Below are positions 35,929-45,479 of a stretch of 64,000 nucleotides of DNA, in pieces. The notes below the pieces were generated by a model, which searched no databases, was not told the origin of the DNA, and worked only from the letters and a program-made list of their open reading frames with translations. The position numbers and the translations under genes were made by a program. Numbering within the stretch: the stretch's first letter is position 1; every line of letters starts with the position of its first letter. Source of the stretch: Flavobacteriales bacterium (GTDB lineage: Bacteria; Bacteroidota; Bacteroidia; Flavobacteriales_E; Vicingaceae); the NCBI GenBank assembly GCA_026196775.1, contig JAPHUD010000012.1, positions 1 to 64,000 of the forward strand, read 5' to 3'.

Positions 35929-36579
35929 GTGAAAACACTTATCCCTTCAATTATTATTATTGTAATTGGTATTACCATTGCTTATTTTATGATAAGTAAG
36001 CCTAAACCTTTAAAAATTTACAATCCTGCCGATATCAATCCAAAATTAGTTGATGAATCTCTACAAGGAACCACTAAAAACCATAGCGTTGGTGATTTTA
36101 GTCTAACTGACCAAGATGGTAGAAATGTTACTCCAAAAGACTTTGAAGATAAAATTTATATAACTGATTTCTTTTTTGTTACCTGCCCTACTATTTGTCC
36201 GAAAATGACTGACCAAATGCTTAGGGTTTACGAAGAATTTAAAGAAAATGGTGACATTTTATTTTTGTCGCATACGGTAATGCCAGAAGAAGATTCTGTT
36301 CCTGTATTAAAAGAATATGCAGATAAAAATAATATCTCCTCTGAAAGGTGGAAATTAGTAACAGGAGATAAAAAACATATCTATGATCTTGCTAGAAAAA
36401 CCTATTTTGCAGCTGTTACAGAAGGTGATGGTGGTAAAGATGACTTTATACATACAGAGAACTTTATATTAGTTGATAAAGAAAAAAGATTGAGAGGATT
36501 TTATGACGGCACATCTAAAAAAGATGTGGATAGACTAATTAAGGATATTTATACGTTATTAGCAGAGTACGAAAAGTGA
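35929..36579 (+). CDS. SCO1/SenC family copper chaperone/thiol protein
   Basis: A 216-aa membrane-anchored protein. It has an N-terminal helix (LIPSIIIIVIGITIAYFMI), GDFSLTDQDGRNVTP, the Cu-binding CPTICPKM (~86-90), and the conserved histidine in DFIHTENFILVD (~174). SCO proteins deliver copper to or reduce cysteines of cytochrome oxidase CuA. I start at GTG 35929: a longer frame from TTG 35881 would include the -7 box. No cytochrome oxidase genes are here. A basic lipoprotein gene follows after 4 bases. Confidence 0.88.
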   Translation: MKTLIPSIIIIVIGITIAYFMISKPKPLKIYNPADINPKLVDESLQGTTKNHSVGDFSLTDQDGRNVTPKDFEDKIYITDFFFVTCPTICPKMTDQMLRVYEEFKENGDILFLSHTVMPEEDSVPVLKEYADKNNISSERWKLVTGDKKHIYDLARKTYFAAVTEGDGGKDDFIHTENFILVDKEKRLRGFYDGTSKKDVDRLIKDIYTLLAEYEK

Positions 36580-36583
36580 ATTT

Positions 36584-36931
36584 ATGAAGCAATTAAACAA
36601 AACTACCCTACTTATACTGCTCACTATTTTTTTATTTTCATGTAGTAAAAAAATAGATCAATCCTCTATGTTTCATGGTAGAGAACATAAGAGTAAGAAA
36701 AAAGGCATATACAGTGCGGGATTAAAAAGTAAAAAACCTGTTAGTGTTCAAATAAAAGAAGAATACGACAAACAATCTAAATACGATACCAACCCTAAAA
36801 AAGCTGCTAAGAAAGCTGAAAAAGAATTAGAAAAAAAGAAAAAATACGCAAACAAACAACGTGCTAAAAATAACAGAAAACGTAGGGTAAAAGTTAAAAC
36901 TACCAAAGGAAAATCAAGTGGTGATAATTAA
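36584..36931 (+). CDS. Small highly basic lipoprotein, 115 aa
   Basis: A signal peptide with lipobox (LFSCSKKID, Cys20) is followed by about 95 residues that are mostly Lys, Arg and Glu (KKAAKKAEKELEKKKKYA), with almost no hydrophobic core. It may be disordered or a charged helix that touches peptidoglycan, LPS or nucleic acid. It begins 4 bases after the SCO gene, so they should be one transcript. No family recognised. The stop is 6 bases from the end of the convergent DUF5686 gene. Confidence 0.7.
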   Translation: MKQLNKTTLLILLTIFLFSCSKKIDQSSMFHGREHKSKKKGIYSAGLKSKKPVSVQIKEEYDKQSKYDTNPKKAAKKAEKELEKKKKYANKQRAKNNRKRRVKVKTTKGKSSGDN

Positions 36932-36937
36932 ATCAAC

Positions 36938-39520
36938 TTAAAAATCTATTTTTCCTTTAGCTCTTATACCAAGACCTTTTACACCAAAAAGTGTACTTAC
37001 ATTAGGGTGGTCTAAATAAGTAATTCTTTGTAATAAATCTACTCTAAATATTTTAAAAATATTAGAAACACCAGCACTAACTTCTATGTAAGGAATTGCT
37101 TCGTTAAAGGCAAAAGTTGTTGGTGTTCCGTCTGCATTGGTTGGAAAATTGAATAAATCTGCTTGAATATCAGGATTATTTTGATCGGTGAGTCTTCCTA
37201 AAAGAGCTTTTACTCCCACCACTTCTCTTAATTTTAATCTGTTAAACAAAGGTATTCTGTTAAAGAAAAAACCGTTAGGATAATAGGTTGCTTTAAAGCT
37301 AACATATTCGTCACTCATAAATTCCATAAAATTCATTAAGTTAAAAGATGCTTCTTGCAAAAAGAACGACTGGTTGGCTTGAGGTAAGTTTAATAAAGGG
37401 AAAGGGACTTTACCCCAAACTTTTCCAGTTTCAGATTCAGTATCTAAATAACCAAAAAATGAAAGGTAAAATCTTTTAAATAAATTGAACGAGGTTCTTC
37501 CGTAAGTTAACGTTCCATTGGTTAATCCATCTATACCTTGTCTGTGGCGTAATTGAAAAATAGGATATTTATTGTAAATAGGTAACCTGAAGTTTTTTCC
37601 TTGATAATACTGTTCATTAGGAGCAAAACGTAAATTTAAACTAATATTATCAGTTCTAATGGCATCAAATAATTGAGGTGATTCATCATTTTGAAACACC
37701 ATATTTCCAATTGGACGTTCTTTTCTGTATTCATAAATAAGATTATAAGCAAAACCACTATGGAATTCTTTATTGTAATCTACTGTGTAAGAATCAAAAA
37801 ACAACATTTTATCTGCTTGACCTCTTCTAAACGAAAGCAAAAAGTTATCATCATTTAAAAACATAAGGTTTTGTCCAGGAAAAACCGTTTCGTGTTGATA
37901 GGAGACTAAGATTCTGTTTTGAGGGTTTTCTAAAAAGTTTTTATTAAAGGAATAAGTTGCTCCTATGTAATACTTGTACTCTTCATCTTTAAAGCCATAT
38001 GCGAGATAAGTATCAAACATAATTTTTTTGTGAAAATTGGTAGTAGTTCTAAATCCTCCTCTCAACCTAAACCCTTCTACATCATTAAAGCTATAAAAAG
38101 TATTAATAGGTCCTATTTCAATTTTTCCAATGGAATGCCATCCAGTAATTAGTAAAAAAGCAATATCCATGGTACGCTTAAAAGCTGGGATTTTTTGAAT
38201 ACTATCAATCATAGTATAAACACCTTGTTCTTGTTTTGTGAGTGTGTCAGTTCTAACTTCTACCCAAAAAGAATCTGTTTTTTCTTTAGCATCTTCAGCT
38301 TTAATAATTTTTTCTACTGGAGAATAAATATCATTTTCCCTTTCAACATCAAATAAATAGTTGGTGTATTGAACATTCTTTTTTCCAAAAAAACCTCTAC
38401 CTTTTTTAGTTATATTATAATCAATAATAATTTTGTCTTTTGTAAGCACCCAAACACTATCGTGAAATTTTGTAAATTCCTGATCCACTTTCATATCCTT
38501 AACAAAATTCAAGTTGATTTGATCTGCCACCCCCATTTCGATTTTAACAACGGCATAGCTTGAGTCATTTAAAATATACATATCTCCCACAAATGCAAAA
38601 CTCCCTTTGTTTCTTGGTGTGAAAGCTAATCTAATAGTTTCATAACCATTGATATTAACTGTATCTATAATAAAATATTGATAAATTGTTGGACCAACAA
38701 TCGAAATAGGACTAGTAAATTGATTCGACAATAAGAAAATATCATTATCATAAATATTGATATCTTGATAAAGTTTATCCATTATAAATGAAATACCATC
38801 ATCATCTAAATAGCCTTCAAAACCTGTTAGTTTAGTTCCTTTTTCATATTCTTTAAGAGCTTTAGGGTTTTTTCTATAATACATTTTAGAAGCTGTTTCT
38901 CTCAAAAATATAGGTAAATAAGGTTTCCCGTTTATTTCAGAAGTATCAATATGTTCCAACACTATTTGAAATTTCTTTTTTAACCAGCCTTTTTCCAAAA
39001 AATCGTCTGTAATGTTATTTAGGTCTATTTCGACTTTTTCATACTTGTCATATTCATAAAAACTTAATGATTCTAATCTATTATTGTCTTTATGATCAAT
39101 AACATTTTTAATTAAAGCAACAGCAGGGTTATCTTTATTTTTATAACGTTTATTATCAGCTTTAATTACTACTTCCTCCATAGTAATAGCTTCATTTTTT
39201 AAAGAAAAATTAATGGTTTGAGATTTTCCTAATTGTACTGTTTTAGATAAGGTTTTATATCCCACAAAAGAAGCTTGTAATGTTGTTGTTCCCCATTGTG
39301 TTTCTAAATAATAATTACCATCAAAATCGGTTGTAGTTCCTATATTTGCTCCTTTAAAAGAAACATTAACAAAAGGAAGTGGTTCTTTAGTATCAGCATC
39401 TATAATAGTCCCTTTAACTTTAGTTAGCGATTGTGCGTTTGTAAAACGAATACCCAGTATTAACAAGAATATTACGCAAGTAAGCCTTTTGGTTAATTTG
39501 TATAATGTAAATTTGCTCAA
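36938..39520 (-). CDS. DUF5686 protein with carboxypeptidase-like regulatory domain
   Basis: An 860-aa outer-membrane protein. Signal peptide (~1-29, ILGIRFTNAQS), a CarboxypepD_reg-like domain (~33-120, VKGTIIDADTKEPLPFVNVS), a DUF5686 middle region (IPAFKRTMDIAFLLITGWH) and a long strand-rich part ending in IRAKGKIDF, consistent with a barrel. It has no TonB plug domain, so it is not a TonB receptor. The family is common in Bacteroidota and of unknown role. A -7 box (CAAAAATA on the plus strand) lies at 39564-39571. Confidence 0.87.
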   Translation of the reverse strand: MSKFTLYKLTKRLTCVIFLLILGIRFTNAQSLTKVKGTIIDADTKEPLPFVNVSFKGANIGTTTDFDGNYYLETQWGTTTLQASFVGYKTLSKTVQLGKSQTINFSLKNEAITMEEVVIKADNKRYKNKDNPAVALIKNVIDHKDNNRLESLSFYEYDKYEKVEIDLNNITDDFLEKGWLKKKFQIVLEHIDTSEINGKPYLPIFLRETASKMYYRKNPKALKEYEKGTKLTGFEGYLDDDGISFIMDKLYQDINIYDNDIFLLSNQFTSPISIVGPTIYQYFIIDTVNINGYETIRLAFTPRNKGSFAFVGDMYILNDSSYAVVKIEMGVADQINLNFVKDMKVDQEFTKFHDSVWVLTKDKIIIDYNITKKGRGFFGKKNVQYTNYLFDVERENDIYSPVEKIIKAEDAKEKTDSFWVEVRTDTLTKQEQGVYTMIDSIQKIPAFKRTMDIAFLLITGWHSIGKIEIGPINTFYSFNDVEGFRLRGGFRTTTNFHKKIMFDTYLAYGFKDEEYKYYIGATYSFNKNFLENPQNRILVSYQHETVFPGQNLMFLNDDNFLLSFRRGQADKMLFFDSYTVDYNKEFHSGFAYNLIYEYRKERPIGNMVFQNDESPQLFDAIRTDNISLNLRFAPNEQYYQGKNFRLPIYNKYPIFQLRHRQGIDGLTNGTLTYGRTSFNLFKRFYLSFFGYLDTESETGKVWGKVPFPLLNLPQANQSFFLQEASFNLMNFMEFMSDEYVSFKATYYPNGFFFNRIPLFNRLKLREVVGVKALLGRLTDQNNPDIQADLFNFPTNADGTPTTFAFNEAIPYIEVSAGVSNIFKIFRVDLLQRITYLDHPNVSTLFGVKGLGIRAKGKIDF

Positions 39521-39563
39521 ATTTGATTGTTAAAGTTAAAGGTGCTTATATTTTGAAAAGTTA

Positions 39564-39571
39564 CAAAAATA
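39564..39571 (-). promoter_or_regulatory. -7 promoter box of the DUF5686 gene
   Basis: CAAAAATA on the plus strand, TATTTTTG on the minus strand, 44 bases before the ATG at 39520. Confidence 0.45.
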
Positions 39572-39850
39572 GCTATTTATTAAATTGTGTGCTTATGCTT
39601 TTAAAAAAATATCAGCATTTATCAATCCAAAAAAATTATAAAAAAAAATTATAAAAAAGAGTAAATAATATTTATTTGTTTAATATTGCACCATCAGAGT
39701 CCTGATAAGTGTAAACCAAATCTTTATAATTTTAATCTTTCACTTATTGCGAAACCTCTTATTTTTATTTATTTCCACACTCAATGGAATTTCATATTTG
39801 AATTATAACATAACAAATCTAGAAAATCATATATCTCATATTATAAATTT
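39572..39850 (+). promoter_or_regulatory. Long AT-rich upstream region of rho
   Basis: About 280 bases without a frame lie before rho. A small hairpin ATCAG-AGTC-CTGAT lies near 39694-39707, and near-consensus -7 boxes are TAATATTG (~39682) and CATATTTG (39793-39800), the latter 50 bases before the ATG. Many bacteria autoregulate rho by termination in its leader; this region is long enough for that, but nothing here proves it. Confidence 0.35.
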
Positions 39851-41548
39851 ATGTACGACATTATTGAATTAAACAAGAAGCTTGTTGGAGAATTGCGAGA
39901 GATTGCAGACAAGCTTGAAATTAAAAAAGCTGACAAGCTAAAAAAAGAAGAGTTAATCTATCAAATCTTAGATCAGCAAGCCATCAACCCTAAGGCAGTG
40001 GTTGAAGCAAAAAAAGAGGCTAATCCTCAACCTAAAAAACCAACTCCTGCTGCTTCATCAAATGGAGTTAAGTCTAAACCTAAAAGAAAAAGACTTCCTG
40101 CTGATAAAGAGCCAAGTTTGTTTAAAGATGAAGAAAATTCAAAACCAGTGAATACTAATGCTCCTCAAAAAGAAGAAAACAAAGAACAAGCTAAAGTAAA
40201 TACCCCTACAGAAAAGCAAGCTGTTCCTTCACCCGAAAAAAAACCTACTCAACAAAATACCAACAAACCTAAAGCTGAGAATAAACCTAGAAACCCACAG
40301 CAAGACAACCAAAACAAAGGAAATAACAATCCTAACAACAACAATAATAACAATAATCCGAATAGTAACAACCCTAATCAAAAACAAGATAACAACGAAA
40401 AACAAAGAAACGAAGACCACGGATATAATTTTGATGGTATTGTTGTTAGTGAGGGAGTTTTAGAAATTATGCCTGATGGTTATGGATTTTTACGTTCTTC
40501 AGATTACAACTATTTAAATTCTCCTGATGATATTTATGTATCTCAATCGCAAATAAAGTTATTTGGTTTAAAAACCGGAGATACCGTAAAAGGTGCTATT
40601 AGACCACCAAAAATCGGAGAAAAATATTTCCCACTTATTAAAGTGGAAGCTATTAACAACAGGGAACCTGCTTTTGTAAGAGATAGAGTTCCTTTTAAAT
40701 ACCTTACTCCTATCTTCCCTAAAGAAAAATTAAACTTAACTGGACATTCAAAAGATTCTTTATCTACCAGAGTAATTGATTTGTTTGCTCCTATTGGTAA
40801 GGGACAAAGAGGAATGATTGTGGCACAACCAAAAACAGGTAAAACCACTTTATTAAAAGATGTTGCCAATGCTATTGCAGAAAATCATCCAGAAGTTTAC
40901 ATGTTAATTTTATTAATTGATGAACGTCCTGAGGAGGTTACTGATATGGCAAGAAATGTTGATGCTGAAGTAGTCGCTTCTACATTTGATGAGCCAGCAG
41001 AAAAACATGTTAAACTAGCTAACTTGGTGTTAGAAAAAGCTAAAAGAATGGTAGAGTGCGGACATGATGTAGTTATTTTGTTAGATTCTATTACACGTTT
41101 AGCAAGAGCATACAATACAGTTTCTCCATCTTCAGGAAAAGTACTTTCTGGTGGTGTTGATGCTAATGCCTTACAAAAACCAAAAAGATTCTTTGGTGCA
41201 GCCAGAAATATTGAAAATGGTGGTTCTTTAACCATTATTGCTACAGCACTTACCGAAACAGGTTCTAAAATGGATGAAGTTATTTTTGAAGAATTTAAAG
41301 GTACAGGAAACATGGAACTTCAATTAGATAGAAAAATATCTAACAGAAGAATTTATCCTGCTATTGATATTGTTTCTTCAAGTACTCGTCAGGAGGAACT
41401 ATTAATGGGAGCTGATATTACTAAGCGTATGTGGATTTTACGTAACTATATTGCTGATATGAATCCTGTTGAAGCAATGGATTTCTTAAAAGACAGAATG
41501 AACAAAACCATGAACAATGAGGAATTTTTAGCCTCAATGAATGGATAG
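39851..41548 (+). CDS. rho: Transcription termination factor Rho with Asn-rich insert
   Basis: A 565-aa Rho, about 145 residues longer than E. coli Rho. Residues 1-45 are the helical N-terminal domain ([20 protein letters not shown]). Residues ~50-190 are a low-complexity Lys/Pro/Gln/Asn-rich segment. The RNA-binding cold-shock domain starts at [20 protein letters not shown] (~200). The ATPase has Walker [14 protein letters not shown] (~328-340), RERPEE-like [10 protein letters not shown], Walker [19 protein letters not shown] and the R/Q-loops. Rho terminates untranslated transcripts as a hexamer. In Bacteroides an analogous insert drives phase separation. Confidence 0.97.
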   Translation: MYDIIELNKKLVGELREIADKLEIKKADKLKKEELIYQILDQQAINPKAVVEAKKEANPQPKKPTPAASSNGVKSKPKRKRLPADKEPSLFKDEENSKPVNTNAPQKEENKEQAKVNTPTEKQAVPSPEKKPTQQNTNKPKAENKPRNPQQDNQNKGNNNPNNNNNNNNPNSNNPNQKQDNNEKQRNEDHGYNFDGIVVSEGVLEIMPDGYGFLRSSDYNYLNSPDDIYVSQSQIKLFGLKTGDTVKGAIRPPKIGEKYFPLIKVEAINNREPAFVRDRVPFKYLTPIFPKEKLNLTGHSKDSLSTRVIDLFAPIGKGQRGMIVAQPKTGKTTLLKDVANAIAENHPEVYMLILLIDERPEEVTDMARNVDAEVVASTFDEPAEKHVKLANLVLEKAKRMVECGHDVVILLDSITRLARAYNTVSPSSGKVLSGGVDANALQKPKRFFGAARNIENGGSLTIIATALTETGSKMDEVIFEEFKGTGNMELQLDRKISNRRIYPAIDIVSSSTRQEELLMGADITKRMWILRNYIADMNPVEAMDFLKDRMNKTMNNEEFLASMNG

Positions 41549-41554
41549 TAGTAA

Positions 41555-41602
41555 TTAGTCGTTAGGAGCTAAATATAAGTAAAACTAACACCTAATGACT
41601 AA
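41555..41602. other. Inverted repeat downstream of rho
   Basis: TTAGTCGTTAGG (41555-41566) and CCTAATGACTAA (41591-41602) pair at 11 of 12 positions around a 24-base loop. No T run follows, so this is not a typical terminator; it may be a decayed repeat or an RNA element. Confidence 0.4.
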
Positions 41603-41622
41603 CCTCTAATCTCAAATTACAA

Positions 41623-42156
41623 ATGTTTAAAAATCCTTTTCAAGTAGCCATAACATTTTCTTTATTAGCACTTTGTGTTAAATTAATTATATTTTCGTTA
41701 GGTGCTCAGCATGGAGATATGGAAAGATACCTTATCTATATTTACATGCTTATTTTATTATTAGCCATTTTTTTTGGTATAAGAAGCAATAAAATAAATA
41801 ACCCTACTCCTCCTACCTTTGGCGAAGATTTTAAAACTGGAGCAAGAACAGCTTCCTTTTTTGCAATTTTAGTAGCAATTATCACATTTGTATATTATGC
41901 TAAAATTGATGCTGATTTTTTTGAGGTAAAAAAACAACCACTTTTCGAGAAATTAGCGGTAGATGCTAAAGAAAAAGCATCAACCATGAACAAAACGGAG
42001 TTGACAGCATTTTTATCTAACCAGATATTGGGAATTAACATGTATTTGTCTCCATATTTTCAAGCCATGTGGACGATGTTTGGTTTAGTGTTCATGGGCT
42101 TATTTTATTCTGTGGTTTTTACCATTATGATGCGTAAAATACCTGGGTTTAAGTAA
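41623..42156 (+). CDS. DUF4199-like membrane protein, 177 aa
   Basis: Four hydrophobic segments (roughly residues 8-27, 40-57, 76-95 and 144-168) and a central polar helix (KLAVDAKEKASTMNKTEL) fit the DUF4199 family of Bacteroidota membrane proteins, which usually have this ~170-aa length and the GEDFKTGARTASFFAIL motif before helix 3. The function of the family is unknown. It follows rho by 74 bases on the same strand. No -7 box is visible in the gap, so it may depend on the rho transcript. Confidence 0.72.
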   Translation: MFKNPFQVAITFSLLALCVKLIIFSLGAQHGDMERYLIYIYMLILLLAIFFGIRSNKINNPTPPTFGEDFKTGARTASFFAILVAIITFVYYAKIDADFFEVKKQPLFEKLAVDAKEKASTMNKTELTAFLSNQILGINMYLSPYFQAMWTMFGLVFMGLFYSVVFTIMMRKIPGFK

Positions 42157-42382
42157 TTCTTTGATATATTTCTATTTTTTAATCTTTTATAGATAATTTG
42201 TAAACTTATTCAAAAGAGTTTGCCCAAAGTAAATTAATTGGATATAAGAATGTGTCTTTATACAAGTACACTGGGATAAGGTCTAAAAAGTTCTTTCTAA
42301 ATACTTTAATGAAAAAACTATCTAATAACTATTTATATCCAATAAGCATTGTAACTTTGTAGTACACAAAAAATAAAAAATA
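42157..42382. other. Spacer with -7 box before the acidic protein gene
   Basis: TAACTTTG at 42352-42359 is an exact TAnnTTTG match 24 bases before the ATG at 42383. The rest of the 226 bases shows no gene. Confidence 0.45.
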
Positions 42383-42856
42383 ATGAGTAAATTTTCTTAT
42401 GAAATAAAAGCAGGTAAAGGTATTAGCAATATTACTTTTGGGAGTAAAAGAGCTCAACTAAAACAAAGCTTAGGTGATCCTACAGAAAAAGATTTATATA
42501 ACGCTACTGAAGATGAAGATTACCAAACTGAAGATTGGCATTATGATGAGTTAGAAACTTCTTTTTCTTTTGATGAAGAAGATGGATGGCGTTTAACTAC
42601 TATCGCTACAAGCTCTCCAGAAGCAACTATTAACGGTAAAAAATTAATTGGTTTGTCTGTTGATGAGGCTTTAGCTGAGACGGAAAATATGGATTTAGGC
42701 GAAAATTATTTAGAAGACTTTTCTGAAGAAGATGAAAACCAAAAATTAATCAGTTTTTTAGACACAGGCATTAACCTATGGTTTGAAGATGACGTACTTT
42801 CTGAAATTCAATGGAGTGTTTTATGGTCTGATGAGGATACCCCTGAGTGGCCATAA
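42383..42856 (+). CDS. Acidic hypothetical protein, 157 aa
   Basis: I do not recognise this family with confidence. It has no signal peptide or membrane helix and is strongly acidic. The motif GISNITFGSKRAQLKQSLGDP resembles the start of BamE/SmpA-like two-helix, three-strand folds (FG-x-R-x-x-V/L ... LG-x-P). A second FDEEDGWRLTTI strand pair and the half LIGLSVDEALAETENMDLGE look like a weak internal repeat. It may be a small cytoplasmic regulator or an immunity-like protein. It has its own promoter and no operon partner. Confidence 0.65.
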   Translation: MSKFSYEIKAGKGISNITFGSKRAQLKQSLGDPTEKDLYNATEDEDYQTEDWHYDELETSFSFDEEDGWRLTTIATSSPEATINGKKLIGLSVDEALAETENMDLGENYLEDFSEEDENQKLISFLDTGINLWFEDDVLSEIQWSVLWSDEDTPEWP

Positions 42857-42887
42857 TATGGTTAATAGTAATTAGTTTAAAGTTTAT

Positions 42888-42915
42888 AAGTTAGAAAACT
42901 TCTAATTTCTAACTT
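42888..42915. terminator. Bidirectional terminator between the acidic protein and PIG-L genes
   Basis: Perfect 10-bp arms AAGTTAGAAA (42888-42897) and TTTCTAACTT (42906-42915). The hairpin covers the stop codon of the minus-strand PIG-L gene (42902-42904). Confidence 0.55.
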
Positions 42916-45379
42916 CTTGCTTATAACTAACCATGTTGGCAAACAATCGGAAAGCTCCATTAACTCCAGCTGGAAGCTCTCTGAAAAAAGATATGCCGGT
43001 ATAGATAAAACTTCCCTTACCATAGTGAGCCACTATAATACTACCTTTTTTACTAGTTTCTCCTATATCATTCATCATTAAAATTGGTTGGAATTCATCA
43101 GCCCATTCATCTGCAAAATACAACCCTCTTTCTTGTATCCAACCTTCAAAATCTTTTGTTGTAAGCTTATTAGGATAATTCAATATTGGGTGTTTAGCAT
43201 CAACAAAAGTGACTTTAGCATCTTCTTCGGTAACTCTATCTCTACTGATATTAAAATTGTAAGGGCCAATTTTATCTGTTACTAAACCTCTATTTACATT
43301 GTACTGAACAATAAAATTTCCGCCATTTTTAATATAATCCATAATTGGCGTATAAACGTTGCTCATGTATTTATTCGTATTGTAAGCTCTAATACCACAA
43401 AGAATAGCATCAAACTGAGCTAGATTACCATTTTTTAATTTATCTTCATCCAATAACACTACCTGATAACCTAATTGTTCTAAGGCATTTGGTACTTCAT
43501 CTCCTGCTCCCATTATGTAGCCAATTTTTTGTCCCTTAGTTTTTACATCTAAACGCACCATTTTCGCACTAGCTTCTTTTAAAACCGTTTGGATTTTAAT
43601 ATGATCATATTCAATAAAAATAGCTTCTTTAGCAGGAGTATTATTAATTAACACTTTCATATCTACTTCAGAAGCTTCTGTTGATGGTGTTACCATAAAA
43701 GCAATTTGTTGTTCTTGATTTTTTTCAGCAATAGAGAACTCTGCTACTTCAGGGCTATGCTTCCAACCTTTTGGCAAGGCCAAACTCACTGTTCCTTTAC
43801 CATCATTTTGATGTGCTTTAATGGTCACTACTACTTTTTTAGTTTCATTATTTGAAAAAACATACACATTTTCAGGGACAGCAGCTGTAATTTTAGGTAA
43901 AACAACAAAAGGTCTATAAATTTCTCCTTTAACCCTATCTGTCCATTTGTATTGTAATGGTTGGGTAAGGTAAAAAAATGTTCCTTCTACCTCTAGCATA
44001 ATAGCAGCGTAATTATTATTTCTGTTTATAGGAGCTCCAATCATGTCTTGTTGAGCGACATCAAATATTCCTTTATAAGGTTTATTAAGCCAATAAGGAT
44101 TGGTGTTTGCTTCACTTTTACAAACAAAAGGAATATTAATATTTAGCATTTCATTTTTAGGCAGCTCAATATTTATAGTGCTGTCTTCTTCCATAACACC
44201 AATATTAGTCACTTTTACTTTTAAATTACTTCTGTTAACAATATTTACAACGCCTGTTACCAAAGTTCCTGGTGTAGCACTATAATCATCAACAATAAAC
44301 TCAGCATGTAAACCCAAACAAGAACTAATAAGTCTGCTAGTCTCTCCAAGTTTAATATATTTCCAAGAACTATAAGGAAGTGCATTAATTTTATTAAATA
44401 CTTCTAATAAAGTAGGAACAATTTTTTCAGGTTGTTCAGCATTAAAATTATTATTTGCCTCTTGGATCAAAGCACTAATTTCTTTACCTCCCTCTATTCT
44501 ATTCCACGAAAAATCTATACCATCAAAAACATCATTATTAAATTTATCACCTTTTTTCAATAATAAATATTCTGTTTGTGTACCTCTTACCTTAGCTGCA
44601 CCAAACCCCTGGCTTTTATGCATGGTTCTACTTTCTGCGGCTATTTCACTATACGCTTTTCCTAGTAAAGGATTGTAGGTTCCAACATCGATAGTAATAT
44701 AATTAGGATTGTCTTTAGCTTTTTCTGGTAAATCTTTATCCCACCAAGTACTGGCATTTAAAAACAATCGTTTAGGTTGCCAAACATCTACATAAGTGAG
44801 TTGATCTGGAAAAGCTTTAGGGTCGGCCGCTAAATCAAAAGCTTCTTCAGCCAAAATTGCTGAAGCAGTATGATGTCCATGTCCTGCATAAGCTGTTTTA
44901 GGAAAACGGGTGATAATTACATCTGGTCTAAATTTTCTAATAATATAAACCACATCTGCCAATACTTTTTGTTTATCCCATTTGGCAAAAGTTTCTTCAG
45001 GAGTTTTAGAATAACCAAAATCCACAGCTCGAGTGAAAAACTGTTCTCCACCATCTACTTTTCTAGCTTCTAATAATTCTTGTGTACGCACAACCCCCAT
45101 TAAAGCACCTTGTTCTGTGCCAATTAAATTTTGACCTCCATCTCCTCTAGTTAAAGAAAGATAACCAGTACGCATCAATTTCTCATTTGCCATATAGGCA
45201 ATTAATCGGGTATTTTCATCATCAGGATGGGCGGCTAAGTAAAGTACACTACCTAAAGTATTGAGTTTATTTAGGGCTAACTTTATTTCTCCTGCTGTTA
45301 ATGGATCTTGAGCTTTTGCCTTGGGAATAAATCCTAAAAAAGTAATAGCCAAACAAAAAATGATAATGGGATGTTTCAT
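42902..45379 (-). CDS. PIG-L/LmbE-like deacetylase with C-terminal Rossmann-like domain
   Basis: An 825-aa exported protein. Signal peptide MKHPIIIFCLAITFLGFIPKAKA, then a PIG-L domain with the zinc motif LYLAAHPDDENTRLIA (~46-58), SLTRGDGGQNLIG and GHGHHTASAILAEEA (metal His). The rest includes a beta-rich middle and a flavodoxin/GATase-like C-terminal domain (GYIMGAGDEVPNALEQLGY, FDAILCGIRAYNTN). PIG-L enzymes remove acetyl from GlcNAc-type sugars. I use ATG 45379; the extension to 45406 starts inside the -7 box (45404-45411). Substrate unknown; single gene. Confidence 0.88.
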   Translation of the reverse strand: MKHPIIIFCLAITFLGFIPKAKAQDPLTAGEIKLALNKLNTLGSVLYLAAHPDDENTRLIAYMANEKLMRTGYLSLTRGDGGQNLIGTEQGALMGVVRTQELLEARKVDGGEQFFTRAVDFGYSKTPEETFAKWDKQKVLADVVYIIRKFRPDVIITRFPKTAYAGHGHHTASAILAEEAFDLAADPKAFPDQLTYVDVWQPKRLFLNASTWWDKDLPEKAKDNPNYITIDVGTYNPLLGKAYSEIAAESRTMHKSQGFGAAKVRGTQTEYLLLKKGDKFNNDVFDGIDFSWNRIEGGKEISALIQEANNNFNAEQPEKIVPTLLEVFNKINALPYSSWKYIKLGETSRLISSCLGLHAEFIVDDYSATPGTLVTGVVNIVNRSNLKVKVTNIGVMEEDSTINIELPKNEMLNINIPFVCKSEANTNPYWLNKPYKGIFDVAQQDMIGAPINRNNNYAAIMLEVEGTFFYLTQPLQYKWTDRVKGEIYRPFVVLPKITAAVPENVYVFSNNETKKVVVTIKAHQNDGKGTVSLALPKGWKHSPEVAEFSIAEKNQEQQIAFMVTPSTEASEVDMKVLINNTPAKEAIFIEYDHIKIQTVLKEASAKMVRLDVKTKGQKIGYIMGAGDEVPNALEQLGYQVVLLDEDKLKNGNLAQFDAILCGIRAYNTNKYMSNVYTPIMDYIKNGGNFIVQYNVNRGLVTDKIGPYNFNISRDRVTEEDAKVTFVDAKHPILNYPNKLTTKDFEGWIQERGLYFADEWADEFQPILMMNDIGETSKKGSIIVAHYGKGSFIYTGISFFRELPAGVNGAFRLFANMVSYKQEVRN

Positions 45380-45403
45380 GTGGTTGTTTTTTTTTGAAAG
45401 TCC

Positions 45404-45411
45404 CAAAATTA
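45404..45411 (-). promoter_or_regulatory. -7 promoter box of the PIG-L gene
   Basis: CAAAATTA on the plus strand, TAATTTTG on the minus strand, 25 bases before the ATG at 45379. Confidence 0.55.
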
Positions 45412-45479
45412 AGAAATTTTGTAGAGAGCCTTTTTCAAACCACTTATTGCTTTGTTAATAAAACAAAACGGCTATACCA

